DNA from: Oxalobacteraceae bacterium OTU3CINTB1
GTDB lineage: Bacteria; Pseudomonadota; Gammaproteobacteria; Burkholderiales; Burkholderiaceae_D
Length of the DNA: 64,000 nucleotides
NCBI GenBank assembly: GCA_024123955.1
Contig: CP099652.1
Location: 1,860,001 to 1,924,000, forward strand
Direction: 5' to 3'
Below the pieces are notes generated by a model. The model did no database searches, was not told where the DNA came from, and worked only from the letters and a program-made list of their open reading frames with translations. A program made the position numbers and the translations under genes. Below, one piece after another: positions 8,392-16,678 of this stretch (its first letter is position 1; each line of letters begins with the position of its first letter).

Positions 8392-9190
8392 TTTCGATTT
8401 CGACCAGGCGGAGGGGCTGCGCCGCATGCTGGCGGGGCCCAAGCCCCGCATCGTCACCTTCCTGTCGGCCACGCCGCAGGACGACAAGGGCGCCATGCTG
8501 GTCAACCTGGGCGCCTCGCTGGCGCGCGCCGGCAACGATGTGTTGATCATGGACGCCTGCGCCAGCGCGCACGGCGTGGCCACGCGCCTCGGCGTCGACG
8601 GCGGCGCCAGTTTGCTCAATGTGGCGCGCCAGGAGTGCGCGATCAACCAGGTGGTCCACCAGGTGCCGCAGGGTTTCGCTGTGGCGTCGATGACACGCGG
8701 CGCCCTGCGCAGCGGTCCGGATGAAACGCGCCGCCTGGCCAAGGCTTTCGATGTGCTGGTCAAGCAGACCGGCATCGTCATCGTCGACGGTGAATTCGAC
8801 GGCGAGGCTTTCCCGGTGCCGGTCATGGCCAGTTCCGAGATCGTGGTGCAGGTGTCGAACAGCGCCACTTCGATCAAGGCCGCCTACAGCATGATCAAGC
8901 GCCTGAACCAGGAACTGGGCCGCCGCCCGTTCGGAATTCTGGTCACCGGGGCTTCCGAATCGGAAGCAAAAGTGGTATACGATAATATGGCGCAAGCGGC
9001 AAGCCGCTACCTGGCCGTGAACCTGGTCTCCATGGGATCGGTGCCGGCCGATGAATATCTGCAGCGCGCCGCGCGCCTCGGTCGCGCGGTGGTCGACGCG
9101 TTTCCGCTGGCCGGCGCCTCGGTCGCGTTCCGCCAACTGGCGGGGCGCTTCGCGCTGGCCGGTTCGCCTTCGGTCGCCCGTTCACTGTGA
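8384..9190 (+). CDS. flhG: FlhG/FleN, MinD-like flagellar number regulator
   Basis: A 268-residue ParA/MinD-superfamily protein that normally limits flagellar number with FlhF. The N-terminus has DQAEGLRRM, the FlhF-activating DQAxxLR motif. Three core features remain: IMDACASAHG (Walker A'), VIVDGEFDG and the C-terminal membrane-targeting-like helix. The P-loop is badly degraded. Where the family has K-G-G-V-G-K-T the sequence reads T-P-Q-D-D-K-G, keeping only one lysine. ATP-driven dimerisation is therefore doubtful. The gene overlaps flhF by 8 bases and lies directly before fliA. Confidence 0.9.
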   Translation: MANFDFDQAEGLRRMLAGPKPRIVTFLSATPQDDKGAMLVNLGASLARAGNDVLIMDACASAHGVATRLGVDGGASLLNVARQECAINQVVHQVPQGFAVASMTRGALRSGPDETRRLAKAFDVLVKQTGIVIVDGEFDGEAFPVPVMASSEIVVQVSNSATSIKAAYSMIKRLNQELGRRPFGILVTGASESEAKVVYDNMAQAASRYLAVNLVSMGSVPADEYLQRAARLGRAVVDAFPLAGASVAFRQLAGRFALAGSPSVARSL

Positions 9191-9281
9191 GCGGAGGGGA
9201 GCGGAAGGAAGCGGCATGGCGAAGATCTTGGCGCATAGCTAACTATCAATGAACTATCAATAAGAATATAAACATCAGGCT

Positions 9282-10013
9282 ATGTACACGGTCAAAGGGA
9301 AAGCGGACAAGAATTCTTTGCTGACGGAGCATATGCCGTTGGTCAAGCGCCTTGCCCATCACATGAAGGCGAAACTGCCGCCCAGCGTCGAAGTCGACGA
9401 TCTGGTGCAAGCCGGGATGATCGGCCTGCTCGACGCCATCAGCCGCTATGAGGAAACCCATGGCGCCCAGTTCGAGACCTATGCCGTGTTGCGCATCCGC
9501 GGCGCCATGCTCGACGAGCTGCGCAACAGCGACTGGCTGCCGCGCTCGATGCGCCAGAACATGCGCAAGATCGAAACGGCGATGAGCACCCTGCAGCAGC
9601 GCCTGGGCCATCCGCCGACCGAGTCGGAGGTGGCCAAGATGCTCAAGCTGTCGCTGGCCGACTACCAGGAGATGCTGTCCGACGGCGGCGGCCACCAGCT
9701 GGTGTACTACGAGGATTTCCACGACGACGACGGCAACGACAGCTTCCTCGACCGCTATTGCTCGGATGAGGAGAGCGACCCGCTGCGATCGCTGCTCGAC
9801 GGCGACTTCCGCCAGGCGGTGATCGACGCCATCGACGCGCTGCCGCCGCGCGAAAAAATGCTGATGGGGCTGTACTATGAAGAGGAGCTCAACTTGAAAG
9901 AAATCGGCGCCGTGATGGGCGTATCGGAATCGCGCGTATCGCAATTGCATACGCAGGCTGTCGCGCGCCTGCGCGCCTCGCTCAGGGAGAAGTCGTGGAC
10001 TGGGCCAGTGTAA
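9282..10013 (+). CDS. fliA: Flagellar sigma factor FliA (sigma-28)
   Basis: A 243-residue sigma-28 factor directing RNA polymerase to late flagellar promoters. Region 2 includes LVKRLAHHMKAKLPPSVEVDDL and YAVLRIRGAMLDELR. Region 4 ends with the HTH segment LKEIGAVMGVSESRVSQLH. It is inhibited by FlgM (12154-12468). Four promoters in this window fit its consensus. The ribosome site is weak. A perfect direct repeat of AACTATCAAT (9241-9250 and 9252-9261) lies just upstream and has no known role. Confidence 0.97.
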   Translation: MYTVKGKADKNSLLTEHMPLVKRLAHHMKAKLPPSVEVDDLVQAGMIGLLDAISRYEETHGAQFETYAVLRIRGAMLDELRNSDWLPRSMRQNMRKIETAMSTLQQRLGHPPTESEVAKMLKLSLADYQEMLSDGGGHQLVYYEDFHDDDGNDSFLDRYCSDEESDPLRSLLDGDFRQAVIDAIDALPPREKMLMGLYYEEELNLKEIGAVMGVSESRVSQLHTQAVARLRASLREKSWTGPV

Positions 10014-10741
10014 TCGGGGTGCTGCTGGCGCTGGCCGGCATCGTCGTCGGCCAGACGCTCGAAGGCGGCAAGGTCTCGTCGCTGCTGCAGCCGGCCGCCT
10101 TCGCCATCGTCGTCATCGGCACCTTCGGCGCGGTGCTGCTGCAGACCAAATTCCGCACCTTCGTGCGCGGCGTCAAAATGCTGCGGCTGGTGTTCGCGCC
10201 GCCCAAGGACACGCGCGCCGCGCTGGCGCGCGACATCAACGCCTGGAACCTGGCCGCGCGCCGCGACGGCCTGCTGTCGCTGGAGCGCTACATGCTCGCC
10301 TCCAAGGACAAGTTCAACACCAAGGGCCTGCGCCTGATCGTCGACGGCATCAATCCCGACAAGCTGCGCCACCTGCTCGACACCGAGATCACCGCCTACG
10401 AAACCGAGGAGCGCCAGGCGGTGCGGATCTGGGAGTCGGCCGCCGGCTACTCGCCGACGATCGGCATCCTGGGAGCGGTCCTGGGGCTGATCCACGTGAT
10501 GGAAAACCTGACCGATCCGAGCAAGCTCGGCGCCGGCATCGCGGTCGCCTTTGTGTCGACGATTTATGGCGTCGGGCTGGCCAACCTGTTCTTCTACCCG
10601 GTCGCCAACAAGCTCAAAGCGATCGTCACGCAGGCCGTGCACCAGCAGGAAATCGCCGCCGCCGTGTTCTACGACATCGCCACCGGCGACCACTCGCGCG
10701 TCATCGACGAGCGCATCGCCACCTTGCTGCGGGAGCACTGA
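9995..10741 (+). CDS. motC: Flagellar motor stator protein MotC (MotA-like)
   Basis: A 248-residue MotA/PomA-family proton or sodium channel subunit, with four membrane segments (about residues 5-25, 30-50, 150-170, 180-205). It starts at a GTG preceded by AGGGAGA and overlaps the end of fliA by 19 bases. The conserved family segment AAGYSPTIGILGAVLGLIHVM is present. With MotD next door it forms a second stator type, distinct from MotAB. The ion used cannot be told with confidence. Confidence 0.93.
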   Translation: MDWASVIGVLLALAGIVVGQTLEGGKVSSLLQPAAFAIVVIGTFGAVLLQTKFRTFVRGVKMLRLVFAPPKDTRAALARDINAWNLAARRDGLLSLERYMLASKDKFNTKGLRLIVDGINPDKLRHLLDTEITAYETEERQAVRIWESAAGYSPTIGILGAVLGLIHVMENLTDPSKLGAGIAVAFVSTIYGVGLANLFFYPVANKLKAIVTQAVHQQEIAAAVFYDIATGDHSRVIDERIATLLREH

Positions 10742-10742
10742 C

Positions 10743-11552
10743 ATGCAGTACCAGTACCGGAGAGCGAGAAGGAAGTTCGACGAGGAAGTGGAGAACCACG
10801 AGCGCTGGCTGATTTCCTACTCCGACTTCATCACCTTGCTGTTCGCGTTTTTCGTCGTGATGTACGCCATCTCCTCGGTCAACATCGGCAAGTACAAGGT
10901 GTTTTCCGACGCCTTGGGCGACGCTTTCGGCGGCGCCGGTTCGGCCGAACCGATCAACACCCAGGTGCAAAACCTGCCCATCCCCAATCCGGGCCTGAAG
11001 CGCCGCACCGAAATGCTGCGCAAGGAAAAAGAGCAGATGACCAAGCTGGCGCAGGACCTGTTGTCCACCCTGGCGCCGCTGGTCAAGGAGGGCAAGGTGC
11101 GGGTGACGCAGAACAGCCGCGGCGTCAGCGTCGAGATCAACGCCAGCGTGCTGTTCGATCCGGCCGATTCGCGGTTGACGCCCGATTCGGTCGAAGCGTT
11201 GCGCGCGGTCGCCGCGCTGCTCAAGGACGACAGCCACAACGTGCAGGTCGAGGGCCACACCGACAATCTGCCGATCAGCACTTCGCTGTATCCATCGAAT
11301 TGGGAACTGTCGGCGGTGCGCGCCAGCAGCGTGGTGCGCCTGTTCATCGACTCGGGCGTGGCGCCGACGCGGCTCACGGCGGTCGGCTTCAGTTCCAACG
11401 TGCCGGTGGCGCCCAACGACAACCCGATCGGCCGCGCGCGCAACCGCCGCGTCGCGGTCACCATCCTGTCCGGCATCCCCGACACGGTCACCGAACTGCC
11501 AACGACGCCGGCGCCTGCGCCGACAGCGCCAGCCACGACCCCGGCCCAATAA
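10743..11552 (+). CDS. motD: Flagellar motor stator protein MotD (MotB-like)
   Basis: A 269-residue MotB-family protein that anchors the stator to peptidoglycan. I start it at the ATG one base after the motC stop, not at the upstream in-frame codons inside motC. A single membrane helix near residues 24-45 contains the essential Asp in YSDFITLLFAFFVV. An OmpA-like peptidoglycan-binding domain (about residues 125-250) has VEGHTDNLPI and GRARNRRV. A Thr/Pro/Ala-rich tail follows. Confidence 0.94.
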   Translation: MQYQYRRARRKFDEEVENHERWLISYSDFITLLFAFFVVMYAISSVNIGKYKVFSDALGDAFGGAGSAEPINTQVQNLPIPNPGLKRRTEMLRKEKEQMTKLAQDLLSTLAPLVKEGKVRVTQNSRGVSVEINASVLFDPADSRLTPDSVEALRAVAALLKDDSHNVQVEGHTDNLPISTSLYPSNWELSAVRASSVVRLFIDSGVAPTRLTAVGFSSNVPVAPNDNPIGRARNRRVAVTILSGIPDTVTELPTTPAPAPTAPATTPAQ

Positions 11553-11573
11553 TCAAAAACACGCTAGACCACG

Positions 11574-11605
11574 TAGGGCGGATTAGCGAAGCGTAATCCG
11601 CCATG
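11574..11605. repeat. Dispersed-type inverted repeat between convergent genes
   Basis: A 9-bp perfect stem (GGCGGATTA / TAATCCGCC, 11577-11602) with an 8-base loop, starting with the GTAGG seen in a repeat common in proteobacterial intergenic regions (recalled, not searched). It sits between the convergent motD and flgN genes. It can fold in both transcripts and may act as a bidirectional transcription barrier. It has no T-tract, so it is not a classical terminator. Confidence 0.7.
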
Positions 11606-11675
11606 CCCGCGTCGACGCAACGCATGCAGCGCCACTAAAGGCGCCCCGCAAGCAAATACTAAGAAGAGGAAATGA

Positions 11676-12146
11676 TCAGCCGGCCAAAAAGCCCCGGCTA
11701 CGCGGAATCGTGCTCGACATCCCGCTGGCGCTGTAGAAGTTATTCGCGCCGGACGATAGCGGCTGCAACGCCTGCAACGCGCCTTGGGTATGGCCCATCT
11801 GCTTATTGATCAGCATGCCGTTGATGCGGTTCAATTCCTTGGCCTCGCGCGTATGCTCGAGCAGCAGTTTCCACGACTGGGCGATGTGGTCGTCGGCGCT
11901 GGCGGCGATCCACGCCTCCATACCCGATTCCTGGGCCGGAAAGCCCGCCTTGCCCAAGGCGCGGTGGCGCTGGGCCGACAACAAGGTCATCTGCGCGATG
12001 AGCGCGGTTTTTTTCGCCGTAACGGCCGGCAGGCCGTCGATTTCCGCCGTCACCAGCAATTGCTGCTCCTGTTTGAGCAGCTCCAGCAGCGTAGCCATGA
12101 TCTGCTCTTCTTCGCGCAGATTGTTGAGCGGGGTGACGGTTGACAT
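11676..12146 (-). CDS. flgN: Flagellar chaperone FlgN
   Basis: A 156-residue helical protein, the export chaperone for the hook-filament junction proteins FlgK and FlgL. I take the start at MSTVTPLNNL rather than the longer open frame, because the longer version runs into the flgM end and has no ribosome site. The N-terminal helix LLELLKQEQQLLVTAEIDGL and the C-terminal LNRINGMLINKQMG fit the family. It lies 7 bases downstream of flgM and is cotranscribed with it. Confidence 0.9.
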   Translation of the reverse strand: MSTVTPLNNLREEEQIMATLLELLKQEQQLLVTAEIDGLPAVTAKKTALIAQMTLLSAQRHRALGKAGFPAQESGMEAWIAASADDHIAQSWKLLLEHTREAKELNRINGMLINKQMGHTQGALQALQPLSSGANNFYSASGMSSTIPRSRGFLAG

Positions 12147-12153
12147 GACGATC

Positions 12154-12468
12154 CTAACGTTTTCTTGAGTGCAGCAGATCCTTGACTGTATCCAGCAAGC
12201 CATCCGCTACTTTTTCCGAGTTGACCTGGAACTGGCCATCGGCGATGGCCAGCTTGATGCGCTCGACTTTTTTGGTGTCGAACACGCCGCTGCTGCCGCC
12301 GGCCGCGCTGGCCGCCATGGCCTGGCCCTGCGGCGACAGGCGCACACTTTCCGAGTTGGTGGCGGTCGGCGCCGGCGCGGCCTTGTCTGCGCCGCGCGAG
12401 GCGGGCGCGGAAGGCGCGTTCGACGCCGGCAAGCCGGTCGTGTTCTTTAATGTATCGTTGATTTTCAC
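12154..12468 (-). CDS. flgM: Anti-sigma-28 factor FlgM
   Basis: A 104-residue anti-sigma factor that holds FliA inactive until it is exported through the completed hook. The N-terminal half is Ala/Ser/Pro-rich and probably disordered (MKINDTLKNT). The C-terminal half (about residues 60-104) has the FliA-binding pattern VERIKLAIADGQFQVNSEKVADGLLD. It is preceded by a strong sigma-28 promoter, giving the usual autoregulated feedback. Confidence 0.95.
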   Translation of the reverse strand: MKINDTLKNTTGLPASNAPSAPASRGADKAAPAPTATNSESVRLSPQGQAMAASAAGGSSGVFDTKKVERIKLAIADGQFQVNSEKVADGLLDTVKDLLHSRKR

Positions 12469-12516
12469 AGCATCATCCTTCTCTGGGTGGGGCCTAAAGC
12501 CCCGGGATCTGAGTAT

Positions 12517-12543
12517 TTAACGGCGCTGGGCTGGAAAACTTTA
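12517..12543 (-). promoter_or_regulatory. Sigma-28 promoter of flgM-flgN
   Basis: Read on the minus strand: TAAAGTTT, an 11-base spacer, then GCCGTTAA. The -35 matches the sigma-28 consensus 8/8 and the -10 matches 7/8. The predicted start is about 40 bases upstream of the flgM ATG. Confidence 0.85.
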
Positions 12544-12574
12544 GCCTCGCGTGTCATCAGAACCCTGCGTTCGA

Positions 12575-13330
12575 TCAAAACGCCACCTCCACCAGTCCGC
12601 CTGCCTTGGCGATCCCGGTGATTTGTTGCCCACCGGAAGTTTTTACCTGTACCACCTGGCCGTCGCCCGCCGTGCCCATGGCGCGCGCCTCGGCCGAGAC
12701 GCTGAAACCGGAACCGCTCGACACCAGCCGCACCAGTTGTCCGGATTGCACCACCGGCTTGGTGCGCAGGGTGTCGATCCGCATCGGCGTGCCCGGCGGC
12801 AAGGAGCTATTGCTGCTGCGGCCGACCACCTGGCTGATGTCGGTGGCTATCCCCGCCGGCAACATTGTCAAATCGCCCTTGAGCATCACCAACTGGCCCG
12901 CCTCGATGGCCTGGCCTTGGGCCAGCGGCGCGGCGCTGGCGACGTACTCGCCGATCACCGTCACGCTGGCCTGAATATATACCGTCCAGGCCGACGGTGT
13001 CGCACAGCGCACGCCGACGGTGGTCTTGCCCCAAGCGCGCGCGCCGGGCATGAAGAAGGCTTGCGGATCGGGGCAGGGTGCCAGGCTCATGCGTGGATCG
13101 ATGGCGCCGACGGCGACCGTCACCTGGCCGGGCAGGCCGCCCGTCTGCACCTGCAGGAACTCTTCCACGGTGCGCTTGAGCGCGGCGCGGTCGTGATAGG
13201 CGGCCTGGCGCGGCTGTGGCTGTGCCGGCTGCGCTGGCGGGATTTGCGCGCTCGATGGCGTCGCCGATAACAGGGCGATGGCGCCCGCTGCGGCGAGCTG
13301 GATGGCGGTGTGGGTCAGGCTTGATGTCAT
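12575..13330 (-). CDS. flgA: P-ring assembly chaperone FlgA
   Basis: A 251-residue periplasmic protein needed for polymerising FlgI into the P ring. The start is the ATG preceded by AAGGGGA, which begins a signal peptide (residues 1-27, TAIQLAAAGAIALLSATPSSAQ-type core). Upstream in-frame codons have no ribosome site. A SAF domain lies in the C-terminal half (VASAAPLAQGQAIEAG, VVGRSSNSSLPPGTPM, VRLVSSGSGFSVS). It diverges from flgB across a 173-base gap. Confidence 0.93.
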   Translation of the reverse strand: MTSSLTHTAIQLAAAGAIALLSATPSSAQIPPAQPAQPQPRQAAYHDRAALKRTVEEFLQVQTGGLPGQVTVAVGAIDPRMSLAPCPDPQAFFMPGARAWGKTTVGVRCATPSAWTVYIQASVTVIGEYVASAAPLAQGQAIEAGQLVMLKGDLTMLPAGIATDISQVVGRSSNSSLPPGTPMRIDTLRTKPVVQSGQLVRLVSSGSGFSVSAEARAMGTAGDGQVVQVKTSGGQQITGIAKAGGLVEVAF

Positions 13331-13503
13331 GGCGTAGGTTTCCCCTTCAATGTTGCCATCATAGTCTGGCGGGCCCGACTTGAAACCTTGAATAGCGCGG
13401 AAAAGCGGGTGCTTCTCTGTCGATGGTTCACTGGAGCAACTCCGTATGATGAATCCTGTCATAACAAGTTCGTCCACTGTTTGGGCGGTATCCGGAGGTT
13501 GTC

Positions 13504-13929
13504 ATGCTTGGTAAACTCGACGATTACATGCGCTTTAACGAAGCCGCGCTGAGCCTGCGCTCGCAGCGGCAGACGGTGTTGGCGTCCAACATCGCCAACG
13601 CCGATACGCCCAATTACAAGGCCCGCGACGTCGACTTCGGCAGCGCGCTCAAGGCCGCGCTCGACAAGGCCAGCCCGAGCGCCAACGCCACGCTCAAGAC
13701 CACGGCCGCCAAGCATTTCCCCAACCCCCAGCAAACCGGTGGAACACTGGGCGACGGCACGCCGCTGTTGTACCGCGGCGTGGTGCAGGGCGCCGTCGAC
13801 GGCAACACGGTCGACATGGACGTCGAGCGCAACCAGTTCGCCGACAACGCCATCCGTTACGAGGCCGGCGTCACCATGATCAACGCCCAGATCAAAGGGA
13901 TGATGGCGGCGATCCAGTCAGGGAACTAA
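13504..13929 (+). CDS. flgB: Proximal rod protein FlgB
   Basis: A 141-residue rod protein and the first gene of the flgB-L run. The N-terminal flg_bb_rod motif (RSQRQTVLASNIANADTPNYKARDV) and the C-terminal helix (NAIRYEAGVTMINAQIKGMMAAIQ) are both present. GGAGG lies close before the ATG. flgC follows after 2 bases. Confidence 0.96.
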   Translation: MLGKLDDYMRFNEAALSLRSQRQTVLASNIANADTPNYKARDVDFGSALKAALDKASPSANATLKTTAAKHFPNPQQTGGTLGDGTPLLYRGVVQGAVDGNTVDMDVERNQFADNAIRYEAGVTMINAQIKGMMAAIQSGN

Positions 13930-13931
13930 TC

Positions 13932-14339
13932 ATGTCACTCTTTAAAATCTTCGATGTTTCCGGTTCGGCCATGAGCGCCCAGGCGCAGCGCCTCAACGTG
14001 GTCGCCTCCAACCTGGCCAACGCCGACAGCGCCACCAGCGCCAGCGGCGAGGCCTACCGCGCCCGCCAGGTGGTGTTCGAGGCCACGCCGACGGCCAATG
14101 GCGATTCGACCGGCGTGCGCGTGCGCAAGGTGGTCGAGGACCAGTCGCCGATGAAGCAAATGTACGACCCCAAGCATCCGATGGCCGACGACAAGGGCTA
14201 CGTCACCATGCCCAACGTCAACGTGGTCGACGAGATGGTCAACATGCTGTCGGCGTCGCGTTCGTACCAGACCAACGTCGAGACGATGAACGCGGCCAAG
14301 TCGCTGCTGGCGAAAACGCTGACCATCGGTCAGAACTAA
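13932..14339 (+). CDS. flgC: Proximal rod protein FlgC
   Basis: A 135-residue rod subunit. The N-terminal rod motif is MSAQAQRLNVVASNLANADS. The C-terminal part (PNVNVVDEMVNMLSASRSYQ, then NAAKSLLAKTL) is the DUF1078-type helix that packs in the rod core. Length is normal for the family. It is tightly spaced between flgB and flgD. Confidence 0.96.
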   Translation: MSLFKIFDVSGSAMSAQAQRLNVVASNLANADSATSASGEAYRARQVVFEATPTANGDSTGVRVRKVVEDQSPMKQMYDPKHPMADDKGYVTMPNVNVVDEMVNMLSASRSYQTNVETMNAAKSLLAKTLTIGQN

Positions 14340-14357
14340 TATCAAGAGAGTCCAACC

Positions 14358-15071
14358 ATGGCCACCACCAGCGGCATCATCGACACGCCCAAGGCGTCGA
14401 CGTACAACACCACCAGCAGCGCCACCAGCAACAGCGCGACGACGAGCAACGACATCGGCGCCGACCAGGACAAGTTCATGAAGCTGCTGATCACGCAGCT
14501 AAAGAACCAGGACCCGCTCAACCCGATGGACAACGCCGCCATGACCAGCCAGCTGGCCCAGCTGTCGACGGTGACCGGCATCAACAAGGTCAACGCCACG
14601 CTCGAATCGCTGCGCACCGACCAGGCCAGCGCCCAGTCGATGAACGCGGTCAGCCTGATCGGCAAGGGCGTGCTGGTGGCGGGCAAGGGCATCGAGCTGA
14701 GCACGAGCACCGACGCGGCCGGCGTCAAGACCAGCAGCAGCGTGTTCGGCGTCGACCTGGCCTCGCCGGCCGAAACCGTCGACATCAGCATCATGGACAA
14801 GACCGGCAAGGTGGTGCGCAACATGTCGATGAAAAACGCCGACGTCGGCACCTACCCGATCACCTGGGACGGCACCATGGACGACAAGACGGCGGCGCCG
14901 GCTGGCAGCTACACCTTCAGCGTCAAGGCCGTCAGCACCGGCAAGACGCTCACCGATGCCACCCAATTGCAGCTGGCGGCGGTCGCCAGCGTGTCGACCG
15001 GCGCCGGCGGCGTCAAATTGAATACCTCGCTCGGCCATTTCACGATGGCTGAAATCAAGGAAGTTTTGTAA
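14358..15071 (+). CDS. flgD: Hook cap / scaffold protein FlgD
   Basis: A 237-residue hook-capping protein required for FlgE polymerisation. A Ser/Thr-rich N-terminus is followed by the conserved QDKFMKLLITQLKNQDPLNP (residues about 37-56). The C-terminal FlgD Ig/FnIII-like domains include TYPITWDGTMDD. It sits between flgC and flgE as usual. Confidence 0.96.
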   Translation: MATTSGIIDTPKASTYNTTSSATSNSATTSNDIGADQDKFMKLLITQLKNQDPLNPMDNAAMTSQLAQLSTVTGINKVNATLESLRTDQASAQSMNAVSLIGKGVLVAGKGIELSTSTDAAGVKTSSSVFGVDLASPAETVDISIMDKTGKVVRNMSMKNADVGTYPITWDGTMDDKTAAPAGSYTFSVKAVSTGKTLTDATQLQLAAVASVSTGAGGVKLNTSLGHFTMAEIKEVL

Positions 15072-15094
15072 GTCTCACACCATAGGGGAATACC

Positions 15095-16651
15095 ATGTTC
15101 CAACAAGGACTGAGCGGCCTGAACGCCGCATCCAAATCGCTGGACGTCATCGGCAACAACATCGCCAATGCCAGCACGGTCGGGTTCAAGGGTTCGCAAG
15201 CCCAGTTTGCGGACCTGTACGCCAACTCGCTCAACGGCGTCTCCGGCAACAATCCGGGTATCGGTGTGACGACCTCCAAGATCGCCCAGCAATTCACCCA
15301 GGGTAATATCGAAACCAGCAACAACCCGTTGGACGTGTCGATCAACGGCGGCGGCTTCTTCCGCCTGGTGGTCAACGGCGCGGTGCAATACTCGCGCAAC
15401 GGCCAGTTCCACGAAGATAACAGCCACACCTTGGTCAACGCCCAGGGCGCGCAGCTGACCGGCTACCTGTCGAACACGGCCGGCGTGATCCAGCTCGGCG
15501 CCCCGGTGCCGCTGACCCTGGACAAGTCCGACCTGACGCCGGTGCAGACCACCAAGGCCAATTTCCAGATGAACCTGAGCTCGGCCGAGAAAGTGCCGAA
15601 GACGAACCCGTTCAACGCGAACGACCCGAACTCGTATAACAAGCAGACCGTGCTCAACGTCTACGACAGCCTGGGCACCTCGCATATCATGACCACGTAT
15701 TACGTCAAGACCGACGCCAATACCTGGGACGTGTACGCATCGGCCGATAACAAGGAAGTGGTGTCCGCCGGCGTGGTCGCGTCGATCAACAACGAAGACA
15801 GCGTGGTCGCGGCGCGTAGCGCCTACAACGAGGCGGTGAAGGCCACGCCGCCCGACCCGGCGGTCATCAGCCAGGCAGCCTTCGTCTACGCGCAAGCCGC
15901 CCACGACGTGATGGCCGCGTCCGCGGTTACGCCGCCGGCCAACGCATCGCCGGAACAATTGCTGGCTTTGGATAACGCGCTTGCCGCGCTCGACCCGACC
16001 AACAGCAGCACGATTGTCGACATGACGCCGGACGAGATCGCCGCCAAGCTGGCCGCAGCCGTCACCGTCCCAGCCGTCAAGGCCGGTACGCTGGTGTTCG
16101 ACCGCAACGGCGCGCTCAGCCCGGGCGCCATGGCCGCGTTGCCGACGCCGCAAACCCTGCCGTTCTCGATCAGCCTGCCGATCTTCCCGGATACCGGCGC
16201 GCAGCAGCCGATGACCGTGTTGACCACCTTCGACAAGACCACCCAGTACGGCAGCGTGACCAACGATCTGGGTTCGACCCAGGACGGCTACTCGGCCGGC
16301 TCGTGGCAGCGCTACGCGATCGACGAAAACGGCGTGATCCTGGGGCAGTACAGCAACGGCAAATCGCGCGCCATGGGCCAGATCGCGATGGCCAACTTCG
16401 CCAGCGTCGACGGTTTGACTCCGCTGGGCAACAACACCTGGGCGGAAAGCTCGAACTCGGGTCCTCCGCAAGTGGGCGTGCCCAACGCCGGCTCGATGGG
16501 TTCGCTGCGCGCCAGCTCGGTGGAAACCTCTAACGTCGACCTGACGGCCGAACTGGTCAACATGATCACTGCCCAGCGCGTCTACCAGGCCAACGCGCAG
16601 ACGATCAAGACCCAGGACGGCATCATGCAGACCCTGGTGAACCTGAGGTAA
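15095..16651 (+). CDS. flgE: Flagellar hook protein FlgE
   Basis: A 518-residue hook subunit. The N-terminal D0/D1 part (GLSGLNAASKSLDVIGNNIANAST) and C-terminal part (SNVDLTAELVNMITAQRVYQANAQTI) are typical. It is longer than the ~400 residues of enteric FlgE. The extra material includes an Ala-rich stretch at about residues 230-340 (VVAARSAYNEAVKATPPDP, AKLAAAVTVPAVKAG) in the surface-exposed middle region. Confidence 0.96.
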   Translation: MFQQGLSGLNAASKSLDVIGNNIANASTVGFKGSQAQFADLYANSLNGVSGNNPGIGVTTSKIAQQFTQGNIETSNNPLDVSINGGGFFRLVVNGAVQYSRNGQFHEDNSHTLVNAQGAQLTGYLSNTAGVIQLGAPVPLTLDKSDLTPVQTTKANFQMNLSSAEKVPKTNPFNANDPNSYNKQTVLNVYDSLGTSHIMTTYYVKTDANTWDVYASADNKEVVSAGVVASINNEDSVVAARSAYNEAVKATPPDPAVISQAAFVYAQAAHDVMAASAVTPPANASPEQLLALDNALAALDPTNSSTIVDMTPDEIAAKLAAAVTVPAVKAGTLVFDRNGALSPGAMAALPTPQTLPFSISLPIFPDTGAQQPMTVLTTFDKTTQYGSVTNDLGSTQDGYSAGSWQRYAIDENGVILGQYSNGKSRAMGQIAMANFASVDGLTPLGNNTWAESSNSGPPQVGVPNAGSMGSLRASSVETSNVDLTAELVNMITAQRVYQANAQTIKTQDGIMQTLVNLR

Positions 16652-16678
16652 TAAGCTGCGTTAATGAAGGAGTAAACC

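Noticed and set aside
9241..9261. Direct repeat AACTATCAAT x2 before fliA as an operator
   Set aside because: Two A/T-rich 10-mers one base apart are not enough to claim a site; recorded under fliA only.
13395..13430. A sigma-28-like site in the flgA-flgB gap (GAAAAGCG, 11-base spacer, GTCGATGG)
   Set aside because: Both boxes match poorly and hook-basal-body genes are not expected to depend on sigma-28.
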